Assembly: GCA_903813345.2 (NCBI GenBank)
Contig: CAIIXF020000001.1
Span: forward strand, 21,533,915-21,597,914
Source of the DNA: Owenia fusiformis
Taxonomy: Eukaryota; Annelida; Polychaeta; Sabellida; Oweniidae
Length of the DNA: 64,000 nucleotides
Reading direction: 5' to 3'
Below the pieces are notes generated by a model. That model ran no database searches, was not told the origin of the DNA, and was given only the letters and a program-made list of their open reading frames with translations. A program made the translations under genes and the position numbers. Shown piece by piece: positions 13,335-26,800 of this stretch (the stretch's first letter is position 1; each line of letters opens with the position of its first letter).

Positions 13335-13746
13335 TTAAGGTACAGCTGGAAAGTAACAGTTTGGTAAAAAATTGCTATACCTGCACATGTTGCTTTCTGG
13401 TACAAAATAAAGTATGAAGGCATGTATCAATTTCCTTGCTTTTTTCAGGAAAGTATCATTACATTGTCTTCTTTTAGAATATCTGGTAGGCGTTCAAAGG
13501 GAACTCCAGGGAATTCTGATATTTCACACTTCCTGTTTTTCCAAATTTTCTTTCAAAGTTTCCAGACAACACAGGAGCTACCATTGACCTGTTTCCAGGT
13601 TTACTAAAAGTAGACAGTGTAATGATACTTTCCTGAAAAAAGCAAGGAAATACACACATGTCTTCATACTTAATTATGTACCAGAAAATAACATGTGCAG
13701 GTATAGCAATTTTTTACCAAAATGTTACTTTCCAGCTGAACCTTAA
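13335..13746. mobile_element. Palindromic MITE flanked by TTAA
   Basis: The arms are inverted copies (left from TTAAGGTACAGCTGGAAAG, right ending CTTTCCAGCTGAACCTTAA) about 140 bp long around a ~125-bp centre. TTAA at both outer edges fits the target duplication of piggyBac- or Kolobok-type transposases. No transposase is encoded. The arms explain why a similar peptide (FPCFFQESIITLS) is found on both strands. Confidence 0.8.
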
Positions 13747-14159
13747 ACCTAGTCTGGGCCTTATTTCTTATCTGACATTTCTTGTGGCCCGTCCTAGGTT
13801 TAACATCCATGCCTATTCGGCCCTTGATGCAAAAAATTTTAATGATGGCCTATGGCAGCGCATAGAATTCCATGCGCGTTTCATTAATAACTGATAGTGA
13901 GAATTTGCAACCAATGAAAGCATAGCACGGAAGTTAAACCCAACCACGGCAACAAGAACACTCAGATTATAAATGAAAGCCGTGGTATTGGGTTTAACTT
14001 GTTGAACTATATTCAATGGAGTCTTTTCATATTCAATCAGCCTCAATTTTAAAGTGTATATTTTATTTTTAACGTGATTTCATCGTTTTTTGTCGACTGG
14101 TAAGAATCCGCTGGGCAAATGGCAGGATGGATGACTTTTGACCTGACCTTGACCGATGG

Positions 14160-14200
14160 CGATGACGTCATCAATATTACCAAGATGGCGGTTTCAAAAT
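14160..14200 (+). promoter_or_regulatory. CRE plus YY1-like promoter motif, tentative
   Basis: GATGACGTCATC is a perfect palindromic CRE-type site, and AAGATGGCGG, 24 bases on, matches the YY1 core often found at animal transcription starts. The site is 3.7 kb upstream of the first recognised TSEN2 exon. It could mark a TSEN2 first exon, but AAGATGGCGG also occurs inside a repeat near 55650, so this could equally be transposon-borne. Confidence 0.25.
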
Positions 14201-14360
14201 TTTCTAAAATCGCTGCAAATAATATTATGTTAATTTCTAGCGAGTAAACCTATTTCATAGTTTGCTATTTTACAATAAGATAAAGAAATGTGTTAGGAAT
14301 TCGCTTTTATCAATTAAAACATCACATCGACATGTGGTATTCGTAAACTTGACGATGAAG

Positions 14361-15420
14361 ATTATGAAAGCGGTGGGGGGGTTTTGAAATATGTCACTTC
14401 TCAAAAGGAATTCTCAATGAGCTGCATAGCAACCGTGGAATAAACAATTTCTGATCGCTAAAGATCAGTCCCTTGCAAAATAATGAGTAATTACTTATTT
14501 CTATGGTTCATTACGAATCACTTAATAATTATCTCATGAATGAATTCTTACATTAGAAATTAACTTCTCATAAAATATGTCGAATTTAATCGGTAGGAAA
14601 CACGAAGAAATACATTTTTAACGATCATTTTTTAAAGTAGGTCGAATTTTTTAGAAGGGTAAACTTCCCGGGAATTTTAAGATTGTCACGTCTTGTTTGA
14701 GAATGAGAACGAAACCTTGCCAAAGGCCCGTCTTTTTAGTCAGTCGACCTGTTCAAAGTACATTTAGTATTATAAATTGCATTTCAGAACAATTTAGGAA
14801 ACAATATTTTCTATCTACGTCGATTACAAAACATCTGAGGTACGTAAATTTATATGAACAACTGAGTCAATAGGGATAAATAGCCCAATTACGATTATGA
14901 AAGCGGTGGGGGGGTTTTGAAATATGTCACTTCTCAAAAGGAATTCTCAATGAGCTGCATAGCAACCGTGGAATAAACAATTTCTGATCGCTAAAGATCA
15001 GTCCCTTGCAAAATAATGAGTAATTACTTATTTCTATGGTTCATTACGAATCACTTAATAATTATCTCATGAATGAATTCTTACATTAGAAATTAACTTC
15101 TCATAAAATATGTCGAATTTAATCGGTAGGAAACACGAAGAAATACATTTTTAACGATCATTTTTTAAAGTAGGTCGAATTTTTTAGAAGGGTAAACTTC
15201 CCGGGAATTTTAAGATTGTCACGTCTTGTTTGAGAATGAGAACGAAACCTTGCCAAAGGCCCGTCTTTTTAGTCAGTCGACCTGTTCAAAGTACATTTAG
15301 TATTATAAATTGCATTTCAGAACAATTTAGGAAACAATATTTTCTATCTACGTCGATTACAAAACATCTGAGGTACGTAAATTTATATGAACAACTGAGT
15401 CAATAGGGATAAATAGCCCA
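14361..15420. repeat. 533-bp perfect tandem duplication
   Basis: Two copies (14361-14893 and 14894-15420) have a period of 533 bp and appear identical in every part I compared, including a run of seven G. The unit has no long open frame. The identity means a very recent duplication or an assembly artefact from two haplotypes. Confidence 0.93.
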
Positions 15421-15854
15421 ACGAGAGTCGGCGCTCTTGAAAAATACTTGGATCTTGATTCCAATCCTGGTATTGATATCTTATCCCGCTCGAAGAACGT
15501 ATTTGACGTCTGTGCTGGATACATATTATAGTGCTGATACAAAATAATTGATAAGTCGTATAATTGGCATATTTTCTTGAATTTTAACATTTAATGGCCC
15601 AAACTCCCACAAACTGCAGAAAAGTATACACCGTAAATCATATTTACCAAAATTAGTGTCTATAATGCTTCATACCAGCGTATGCATAATGCATTTGTCA
15701 CAAGTTTGAGCTGAAATTTCGCTAAAATGAAGTTGGCTAAGGGTAGTGTTATGGTAAAATTCAAGCTTCCTTAGTTCTAGTTTTCAAAATATGAATATTG
15801 TTACCAAATTAGTCAATGCCAGGCAACAGAGCCTTGTGATCAGACAAATGGGAC

Positions 15855-17195
15855 AGAGGGGAGGGAGCAGGCAATTTCTGCTAGAAAATTCAACAAAGAT
15901 GTATTTTTTTCAAGAGAAAGTTTACTATTGAATTGCCTAATGAATAGGTGCACGGTATGGTAAAATGTGTTCCAGATCTTTAGGATTTTTTTAGAACCGA
16001 TATCACGCCCGGTGATCGTAAAAAATGGATGGAGGGGGGATTAGGCGATTTCTGCAAGAAAACTCAACAAATTTGGAAGATTTATTTTTTCAAGAGAAAA
16101 TTTACAACTGAATTGCCAAATGAATAGGCGCAGTGCATGGCAAAATATGTTAGGTCATCTAGTATTTTTTTTGAACTGATACTCTTCTAAGATATGAGAT
16201 CTATTAAAAAAGGCGCATCATCACCAATGTGCAAAAGTCAATGGTTTTGCTATAAATCAGGCAACAATGGTCTTCCAGACCTGTAATAAATAGGTATAAG
16301 GGACATTATTATCACAATACTAATGACATTGCTCACTTTTTAAAGTTAGTTTCCATGCGTTATACAAAAAATAATCGAAATAAATTGATAGTGGATGGAG
16401 GGGGGGATTGGATGGAGGGGGGGATCACGTGTATGTAAGACATGATAAGACATGCTGCTTGAATTTATTCTTATGACTCCTAATTTTCCCATTTTTCATT
16501 CTCCAGAGATATAATATCCAGTTTCTTACTGGGGTACTGAGTTTAGTTTTTTCAAATACACGAGTTCTTGTGAATTTGTTCAATCGTAAAGACATATTAA
16601 TCCCCCCCTCCATCCACTCCCCCCCTCCATCCAAAATTAATTTATTTCGATTATTTTTTGTAGAACGCATGGAAATTAAATTTAAAAAGTGAGCAATGTC
16701 ATTAGTATTGTGATAATAACGTCCCTTATACCTATTTATTACAGGTTGTGTAGACTATTGTTGCCCGATTTATAGCAAAAACATTGACTTTTGCACGTTG
16801 GTGATGATGCGCCTTTTTTAATAGATCTCATATCTTTGAAGGGTATCAGTTCAAAAAAAATACTAGATTACCTAACATGTTTTGCCATGCACTGCGCCTA
16901 TTCATTTGACAATTCAGTTGTAAATTTTCTCTTGAAAAAATAAATCTTCCAAATTTGTTGAGTTTTCTTGCAGAAATCGCCTAATCCCCCCTCCATCCAT
17001 TTTTTACGATCACCGGGCGTGGATATGCTTCTAAGATATGAGATCTATTTAAAAAGGCGCAAGGCCACCAATGTGCACAAGTCAATGTTTTTGATATATA
17101 TCAAGCAACAATGGTCTACAGGACCTTTGGCGTTATAATTACAAAATGAATGCTATTTCCTGACTTCACAAAATAAGTTTCCAGATGTTTTATAA
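15855..17195. repeat. Large inverted repeat inserted in its own relative
   Basis: Arms at about 16000-16428 and 16597-17026 are inverted copies (outer end ATATC-ACGCCCGGTGATCG, inner end rich in GGATGGAGGGGGGG) around a 168-bp loop. Outside the arms, 15855-15999 resembles the start of the arm and 17027-17195 resembles its remainder, both in direct orientation. Together these flanks would make one diverged unit split by an inverted dimer. No open frame supports a transposase. Confidence 0.8.
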
Positions 17196-17696
17196 AAAAT
17201 AATCGAAAATGATAAAATTGGGATGTGGAGTAAAATATCTATAAGGTTGAACAAAGGATTGGTATGGATATGGCGAATTGAATTCAACATTATTTTTCTT
17301 TAAAACCAATTATTGAAAACATTCTGTAAAAAACATGGTCCTTTATGTAATGATGCGAAAATTAGATACCAAGAACAAAAGAAGTGTTTGATGTGTTTTC
17401 TAGAATAATATAGAGAAAAGTATATATACATTTCAAATTAAACTGTTACCATTCATAACATGATCACTAGATTGACGATGTGTAAAAAAATCAGAATTTT
17501 TTGATGACTGGTTTATGAGAAACATGTGTTCTATTCAGTTCGCCATATGGATACCAATCCCTTACACAAATTCTCGAATTTGAAAACTTGAATTTAAACT
17601 CAGTAACTCAGTAAGAATCTGGATGTTACATCTCTGAAGAGTGAAAAAATTTGGAAAAGATTGGTATTGATGTAGACCAAAAATATAAATATGAGT

Positions 17697-17771
17697 CCAC
17701 CCATATAGCTCAGCGGTAGAGCGTGTACCTCTTACGCAATAGGTCCTGGATTCGATCCCTGGTTCCGCCAT
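17697..17771 (+). pseudogene. tRNA-like sequence (pseudo-tRNA or SINE head)
   Basis: TAGCTCAGCGGTAGAGCG is an excellent tRNA D-arm/box A, and GGATTCGATCCC, followed by GGTTCCGCCA, is a near-match to a T-arm/box B and CCA end. The acceptor 5' strand does not pair with the 3' strand, the anticodon stem is poor and the expected G before TTCGA is A. It therefore looks like a degenerate tRNA or the pol III promoter of a SINE, not a working tRNA gene. Confidence 0.55.
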
Positions 17772-17863
17772 TACTTAATTTACTTGTTTGCTTAAAGTAC
17801 TTCAGGGATTTTGAGGACTTTTTTAAGGACTTTGAATCACCTGTGATTCATTTGATTAATTTT

Positions 17864-20800
17864 ATGTTTCTAGGGAATCAGAATAAAGTCATTGACTTCA
17901 AGTTTAATAAACCATCACGTAAGAAGCGTGTATTCGTCACTCAAGAAAGTCCATTTCCTGTTCCCATAGCAACATTAACCAAGCAACGGACCAGCAATCA
18001 AGGATGGTATTACTATAGAGGGCAGCTTGAAGGGAATACAGTTGTCATTAAACACTCTGGAGATATTGACTACCTGTATAGAATGGTAAGTGTCTTGAAT
18101 GTGAGTGTGCGGTCCATTACTTTAAGCAACACATTAATCACTGTCTGTTCTCTGTTTATCAGAGATAGTTCTAGTACAGAAATGCTAGAATTATTTTACT
18201 AACAGCTAAATAAAACTTAATGTGCATTCGGCTAAGGCATTTCATTGATTGTATGTGTTTGTGTGGTGCATCTCTTTCAGTTAATTTTCAGTGAGTGAAT
18301 ACATTAATCATGAATATTGTGAGAGATAATGTTTCATAGACAGTCTATGGCATGGGCCATTTTCCACCGCTATATGGGTCAGTTGTAAAATGGCCCGACC
18401 TAGTAACCTACATGCATATTTCTCTGTAATTAATCAAAATTAAGGATTAAAGATGGCATGATACTCTAGCTCATTTGAATATCTACACACCAGTGTCAGT
18501 CTCTTTTTTGACATCCACATCAATATGGAGCAATAGCAATGTGAAGAATTTGGGAAGTTTTCTTAATTATCTCAATTTCTCATGAACCATTTTTTTTTAA
18601 AAATAGTATCATAACGTACCTTAATATCTTGGTATCAAGTTTATACGATTCATTTGAGTGACCAAAAAGCTTAAAGGGCAAAAAATCAAAGTGATCACGG
18701 CCTTGTGATTTCCAATATTTGACAAAACATTTTTTCACCCTGACTAGGTCATGACCTACTGGGCCATAATCCAGCCCAATTAAAGATTGATATGTACAAT
18801 TACTTAATCAAGTGCCATTAATCTGCTAGCATAGTGTCTTTGTGATACAGAAGATGTTAGCATACAATATTGAGCAGTTCACATACTTTGTAATATTAAA
18901 ATTGTTGAAATAAGACTAGAAGTTTTGCAGTTCTGATATGTCAGTTCACAAGTTCTAGTTAAACAAGGGGGGGGGTATAGCATGCCTACTACAAGAATAC
19001 AATGTGATACAGTTTACAAGATCTATGAACGATATTAATTGTTTTAACCTCACACCTTTGCTACTATTTTTCCATCTGATAAAAGAGCTTTGGCATTTAA
19101 TCTTTTTATACGAACATATGAGGATATGCTGAATTTAATTGTGATAAGACAATATGTGTGAAATTGAATAAAGCAGTAAATAAGAGTTACTACGTTTTGA
19201 CATATTTCATATGTAGAAACTGCTGTGAATGTATTCTTTTTATCCCTCTATTATTCATTTACAATTGACTTGTTTCTTTCACTATTATTCAATGTGACTT
19301 TATTTAAAAAATAACGTTGTCTAATAATAATAATATGTTGTCTTCTGATAGCTTGTATTCTAAAGCTTCGTTTTTCTAAAAATAATTATACTTGTACATA
19401 CAGAATGCATAATTCATTTACTCAATGGACTTTTATATTGAAGGTGTTGATATTCATAATATATTAGTGAGCCTAGGCCGAGTATGTGCTAAAACAATAG
19501 TCACTCTTGAAAACTAAAAAAGAAAATTTAATGGATATATTGGCGTTATATACAATGTACTGTAAGATCAACATAACAGATAATAATCAACTTGTCCATT
19601 CTCATTTAGTCATAGGTGACGAGCAAGAAAAGGCTGCAAACAAGCAATCATATTCAACAAGAAATACAGATTTGTTTGACTTCCAAACCCCATAACAATG
19701 GTAAATGCACTATATGAATATTTCAAAAAGAAAGGCAATGTACAGAACAATCAATAATGATACCCATACAAAGAGAAAATGTTTAGATTCCATATAACTA
19801 AAAACCCTGATTGATGCTTATTTGTTGCCTCAATATAATCACAAAAACAGAGATTAGCAGATTTCTAGAATATTAGAAAGATTTCGCACATACGTGAAAG
19901 TACAACTTGTAACATATACTTATTAGGGTGTTTCATTTTTGGAACTTTTTTTCTGATCAAGTTGCTTTTCATACATTATGATCTATGGTTAGTAGGGACC
20001 GCACAAAAAAATTTCAGCCAAATCGGACATCGTTTGCCTCACCCCCTCAAGCCATCTTTATTTGACACATTTAGCATGAATACATTAGATTTAATTATGA
20101 AACATGTACTAAATTGAAAACTGACATATAAAATAGGTGGAGTCCTATATTCTAGTAATAAATGAATTACAATATCAAGTGACATTTGAAGATGTTTTGA
20201 ATGCATTGATTTGCTTTCTATTGATACACGTTTCTAACTTTATGCTGCAAAAAGATAAAATTGATGACGCCCACTTTCTTATATTTTTCTAGGGGTAGGG
20301 CACTATAAAGTGTTATTAAAAATATGAAATAGTACTTAGTCATTATAATAGTTGTATTAAAATATCACAGATAGCAACGAGATGACTTTGGATTACTTGT
20401 TTGAGCTGTAAAAGCTGTAATCTTTTGCTTGAAGCTACAAATATAGAATAGATGAGATTAAAAAAACGTGTCGCAGATCAAAATTAACACAAAAAGTTTG
20501 ACATCTCTGGATTCAGCTGTCATAAAATGTTGTATTATGGCTTCTTACATAAAATACATAAGAAGGCCTTTCTAAAGAGCCATTATACATCATTTTATGA
20601 CAACTGAATCCAGAGATATCAAACTTTTTGTGTCAATTTTGATCCACTACACATCTTTTTTGGTCTCATCTATTTTATATTTGTAGCTTCAAGCAAATGA
20701 TGACAGCTTGTACTGTTTAAAGAAGTATTCTAAAATGATTTCCGTGCTATTTCTGATATTTTAATGTGTCAAATAAAGATGGCTTGAGGGGGTGAGGCAA

Positions 20801-23800
20801 ACGATATCCGAATAGCAACTTGATAGGAAAAAAATTCCAAAAATGAAGTAAACGTACAAGGTGTTTCATAATGTCAGGAAAGATATTCTGTAATAAATAA
20901 AGGTCAAAGGGATGCCATTTGTACTTTTTGAATTGTAGCATGTTTAGTTGATCCAAATGTGTTTGTCTAGAATAAAATAGGCTCATATATAGTACATATG
21001 TTATAGACCCATCTCTTCTCAAATTGACTTTTTGGAGCTCGTTATGAAACACCCTGTATGTCATTTGTTGAGCTAGTGAATGGGTAGTTTCCAGGAATTG
21101 CTAGAACCTATTGGTTTGATTGGTGTTTCAAATTGATGGTTAAAGTATTTGATTGGATACTGTTCCTACTCAGCCAATTAATTTAAAAAAATGCTTGCGA
21201 TCAATTGTTCCACACACATGTAGGTAAAGCTTTATACTGAGATCCAACTGTATACGTTTTCCGGAATACGTTTATCATCTACGAATATATACCGTTTTGT
21301 AAATTCATTGAACTTATACTGATTATGAAAACTTTGAAATAATCAACTTGTTTATGTAATGACTCACTTTAAAGGATCATGACTCATTTTAAAGGATCGT
21401 GTTTATAATACACTACAACTACTAGGACACTGAAGCAAGCATTTAATTATAATGTGCATAATCTACACGTGCAGATGACAGTGCATTCAGTCTCTAGTTG
21501 ATGGAGCTTTTCTCTATCGGGAATAGTTATGTTCCATTAACTACAATTTAAAATTGATTTTAGTAGATATAATAGTTCGACATGACCCTTTAAAGTATAC
21601 GTATACGTATAAGTTGCACTTTCACTTATGTGCGGAATCTCTCTAATATTTGCAAGAAATGAATTGTCAACAGTGTATGATAAGATGAAAATATGTACAC
21701 ATTATCAGAAAAAATGGAATCATTTTCAAGTGAATCTCTATTAAATTCAATGAATGACATTTCTATTATATCATACTGCAAAGGACTTGTACCCCAAGAT
21801 TGTCATTCTGCTCCTAATATGGTTATAATTTTGGAAAGATTGTTGATAATGGCATACCATCAATTTATCAGCCCTTTGTTATTTTTGACAAATATGGAAA
21901 AAAGTGCAGATATTCTGGGATTAGTAAGAGAAAAACGCTTGAAAGTTGCATGTAGGTTCCTTGGGATTTCTTCCATAATAAAGGCATGACTACAATACAT
22001 GTACATGTATAGTTAAATCTATCCTTTGGGTCTGGGATGACCTTCATTTTTATATGAGGAGGGCCCTTCATTTAAAATATTGATACCCAAGATAGATACT
22101 TCCAAGATTTTGTATGAATATACAACTACGGTGTATTGCAATTTTACTGTGTGAGCAGATTCAACAATATTGAAATGTTCATGTACTAGAAGTACTCTAC
22201 ACTCAATTTGTATAATCATGTTATGCTTAATTGGGTGAATCAGGTTGGGCCATTTTACAATTTTAGTTAAGGTATGAGATAGGTCATGGAATTAGGTCAT
22301 TTGGGCCTTTTCTCCCATGGAAGCTATGACCTAAATATGAGGTGGAAAATGGCCCATGCCATAGACTGATAGATGGCAGTTGTGAGTTCACTTTCAAATG
22401 TGTGTGAATTCATTTAGATATTTTCTCAAACAGTGAAAAATGGCAATGTATCATTTCAGAATGACAAAATAGTAAAAAAAATTGTCAGCAGAAATTTGGG
22501 TTTTTACAGTATAGGCCATATAAGTTGTCACTTTTTGTCAGGGAACTAAAAAGTCTAAAAATTGTCTAGAGGGGCTCTCAAGTGACAAGAGTTTGTGATA
22601 ACCAACCAAAAATGGAATTGCCTGGCAAGGAGTGTTATAATGGAATACGTATAAGAAACTCTACAATACAAGTTACATATCTAAAGTATTTATAAATATG
22701 GTATAACATGTTTCCCGATAGACCCACCCCCCCCTAAATTTAACCAGGATTTTCAAGGTGTAACCATTTTGAACCTCAGTGACATTAAGTCATGGCAAAC
22801 ATGCTTTGTGCACTGCTTTTGCACCGATTGTTTTATGATTCTGTCAAAGCAGCATCATAGTGGTTCAAATTCTTCCCTTCAGGATATTTAATAAGTTTAT
22901 TTGATTTTAAAATTTCAAGTGGATTGAGCACTGGAGACAATGTTTTTATTTATTCCAGGGTTTCTTCGGTAAAGGTACTCTATCAAGACTTCAACCAAAT
23001 TACAACACCTGGTTCAGGAAAGCCACTGTTGTAGAAAACACTCAGGAAACTAGCACTAAAGAAGAAAACCAAATATGTGAGCCTAAAGACAAAACTACTG
23101 GAGAGGAAAGGGTTAATACTAATATTTCTGGAGAGGAAAGAGTTAAAGCAGGAATATCCAGAGAAGAAACTCTTAAAACTGATTATGCAGGCCGGACCAA
23201 AGATTTGCGCATTATGAACAAAAGAAAGTAAGTACTATCAATCTAGATCTATATTTAAGCAAGGTTTTCATTTTTATGAGCTTTATTTCATTAAACGTGA
23301 TAAAGATCTTCCTTTATTCACTTTATATATGATAAAAAAATGAATTATGGTGAATATTTTTCATTTGCAAACCACAAAAGTGAATAAAAATATAATCATA
23401 AGTATCCGAAATTGGAAAAATACATATCAATAATTCATATTCTCTTGTTTAAGCAACATGATTTACAGAATTGAGTTGTTTTTTTATGACTTTTTAAGCA
23501 ACCACTAATATCAATTTAATAACATTTGTTCGCTTTAGTCTGAATCATCAACTAATTATAATGTAAAATACATGAAGTGAATGTACATGTAGTAAGTGTA
23601 CATATAGTAAGTGTACATGTTGTAAATATTCATATTTCAACACCAAATATTTAGCTTCTTAAATTAATTTCAAAGTTTTCAAGTCTCACATCACAAAAAA
23701 TGATGTTCAAATCTGAGCTTGAGGAAATATAGACACAAAAGCTCATTTATCAAAATTTATTCATATCTTTCAGTGTCAGTGGCTGCATGATTCTTTCCCA

Positions 23801-26800
23801 GTTTCAATCATTGATCCTCATCAGATTTGTTCATTCTCCAATATTGCATGATGGAAATTTCAATTAAAAATAAATAATTCAAATTATGTTATTGTGAGCT
23901 CATTGTTCAACTGTCCCAACTCACTCTCATTGGAGTATTTGATCTTTTAGAACAATTCTACGCATTTTATATTATATGAGTTCAGTCAATGAAAAGTTTA
24001 ATTAAAATGTATAATGACAAAGAAAGTCGTCAGAATGTATCTCTGTGTCAAATACTGACATCTCACTTGTCAATTTCTACTGACATATACTGCTTTCTCA
24101 TGCGTCAAGATTTATTGACATCTCAAGAGGTTGTAAAACTTATAAGAAGAATATAAAGTGTTTTATGGTAAAGATGTCATTGCTATCTCTCAACTGATGC
24201 GCTTCAAAAGTTGCCCTAAGCATTTCTAGACCTTATGGATTGTCACTACTAGGATCATGTTTGTATGAGCTGACATCTTTGTTTGCATAAGCTGACATCT
24301 TTGTTTCTATAAACTGACATCTTTGTTTCTATAAGCTGACATCTTAGTGCTTAGAAACTACCATCTGGTATCCCGTAAAGCCTTGGATCTGGTTGTGTGT
24401 CATTTCTACCAATTAAATGATGGACACTTGCACTTATATGTGTCCTACCAATTGACTGGGAGACACTTGCATTCAGTGTAGGTGTCCCATAATCTGCAAG
24501 GAGTGTTATCAGACCTCCTGCACATATTGTATCCACAGCATGGGAACTCACTCCCTCCACAGTAGCCATCCTTAGAGATACCATAGCCACACTGAAATGG
24601 AGAAACATTGTTTTGGAAGATTTTACCCTATAAGACCTACTTTTTGACAAAAGTTTTTCACAAGCTTTCCGATGGTACCATTGGTTTTAAAATCCCATTG
24701 ATTTTCACATTGGTTTTTAAATGAAATATGTGGGTCATCTGAACCCCCTTTGGCCATGTATAGTTTATGGGCTAAATTGACACATTAAAACGAACAATTT
24801 TTGTCAAACAAGTCCACAAACAACTCTGTGAATAATTTGCCTACATGTATTTGGTAAAACTGACATGTGAGCATAACTAGATTGAAAATGTGATTTTGTT
24901 TTTTGAGGTATTGATGTACAAGTACACCAGTGAACAATAGAGAATATTTCACGGAAAAGTGAGAAACTTCCAAAATTAGAGAGTTGCATTTTTCTTGGTC
25001 ACCTTGTACTTGCATTTTATTTCACTGGCTTATGGACTTATTTTTTCTGACATATTGGACTGGCTTATTGTATTGACTTTATGACTGATGGTGATTTATT
25101 ATACTGACATATTAGATTTATTGTACTGACCTGATCTTCATTGGGGTTATCCAAAGATGAGTCACCAAGATCAGATCTGCACACACAATGTTTTCTATTT
25201 GCATCTTTTTGGCATGGCTGCCATTTACGCAGGAATACATTGAACTGTTGGCAGTGTTCTTGAGACACACATTCATCAGACATCCCACCGCAATATACAG
25301 CTTTTGTCTTCTCTTTGGTTTCTCGGCCCTGGAAGGAGTCATGTTTTAGATTGAGTATATAGTAATTTCACAGGTTTTTCCCCAACAGGTGTCAAAATAA
25401 GTAGGCCTAAATATTAGAATCTCTTTTGACAGGATACAAATATGGTGGCATCTTATTTGTGAATTTTCAACAGGGTGAAGCTATTGATTTTATAATATTG
25501 ATTGTACAGTGAAACCTGCGAGAAAATGTGTTCACTGTAGGTAGGTCTTCATTACATAGAGGATAATTAATACAGAAGTCAATGTGAAGAGGAAGGGTGT
25601 TTACTAGAGACAGGTGTTCACTAGAGAGAGGTGTTCACTAAGACAGGTTTTACTGAACACTGATTATTGGTATAGGTATCTGGCAACTTTAATACTTGTA
25701 TAAATGATGGTGGGAGGAGTATTTCAAAATATCTTTGTTTCAATGTTGGACACAATGATAGTTTTATGGATGTCTTGTCTGAATATTTATTTTTTTAAAT
25801 AATTCTGTGACAATTATTTCTATATATTTAAGTAAAATTCTATATTTTTCAATAATTAAGAGTCTGGATTTGAAATATGAAATGCCCTGACCCAAGACAA
25901 CCTCTACGTTATCTAAATGGTCCTTAATGCCCTTGTTAACTTGCTATAAATATATTATGTTATCAAACGAGACTGATGAACAACTCGAAATAAGGCCAGA
26001 CTTGTAAGTAAACAATATTATGATGTTCAAAACAAGTTAATATTTATTTAATTCAATAATTTCTTTGTAATTCAAAATGCATGTAAGAGAAAAATTGTTT
26101 GAAGACCCAATAGAATTGTTAGAAACATTGGCTTGATGTTTCATTCATAATATTTCATATCTGATTAGAACTGTATATTATATATGTACAGGTATGTAGT
26201 TATACGAGTGCAAAGTTTCGCAATCTAATTTTCAAGATTAAATATTTCATATACTTGTCCAAAAGCTATTAATTTCTCAACAGTGATATCTTATTTTGGG
26301 TCTATAAGTGTGATTGTCTCTCCATGTCTTGTTAAATAAGGAAGCATTAAATGTTGCTTGGTTCATCAAGTCTCTTCTGGAGAGCCTATATGTATTGATA
26401 GGTCAGAAATATATGTGCTGTTGTATATCAGTTTTATTGAGGACCGATTCTATGACATGACTTTCAATTTTATTTCGCCATCTCAGAAGATTTTCATTTA
26501 ACATTACATTACATTTACTTCTGAGATAAATACCCAGTAAGACTTTTCATTAAAGTACTTTTGAAATAAAGCCCATGGGCTTTTATTACAAAAGAAATAA
26601 TTTAAATTACATTCATTCAAGAACTCAAGTTCTCATTACAGATCTAGAAGTTTTGAATTTCATAGCACGTGTTAACTTTTTTAGTAAGAACACAATTTTA
26701 TTATTTGCCAAAAATTCTTAAACTGTTCAGGGTGAAGGGGATATTATTTAAACAGATCATCTTTCTTTCTACCCCCATCCATTTTTGAAAATTATTTGCA

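Larger units (their letters stand above)
18341..22368. mobile_element. 4-kb element with perfect 28-bp TIRs and 5-bp TSD
   Basis: The ends are perfect 28-bp inverted repeats starting CAGTCTATGGCATGGGCC, and weaker similarity runs further in (TGTAAAATGGCCC on both sides). ATAGA flanks both outer edges (18336-18340 and 22369-22373), as a target-site duplication would. The interior lacks a transposase and contains other repeats. It occupies most of TSEN2 intron 1. The superfamily is not determined. Confidence 0.65.

Noticed and set aside
13422-13659. Small genes on both strands sharing FPCFFQESIITLS
   Set aside because: They are the two arms of a palindromic MITE read from either strand.
17697-17771. 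Functional tRNA gene
   Set aside because: Box A and the T-arm are good, but the acceptor stem does not pair and the anticodon arm is not canonical.
20747-21064. 105-codon minus frame as a gene
   Set aside because: It spans the right arm of a palindromic element and a mariner-type MITE; the frame is incidental.
21693-21989. 98-codon plus frame in TSEN2 intron 1
   Set aside because: No recognisable domain, no splice context, and it lies inside a transposon-rich intron; most likely chance.
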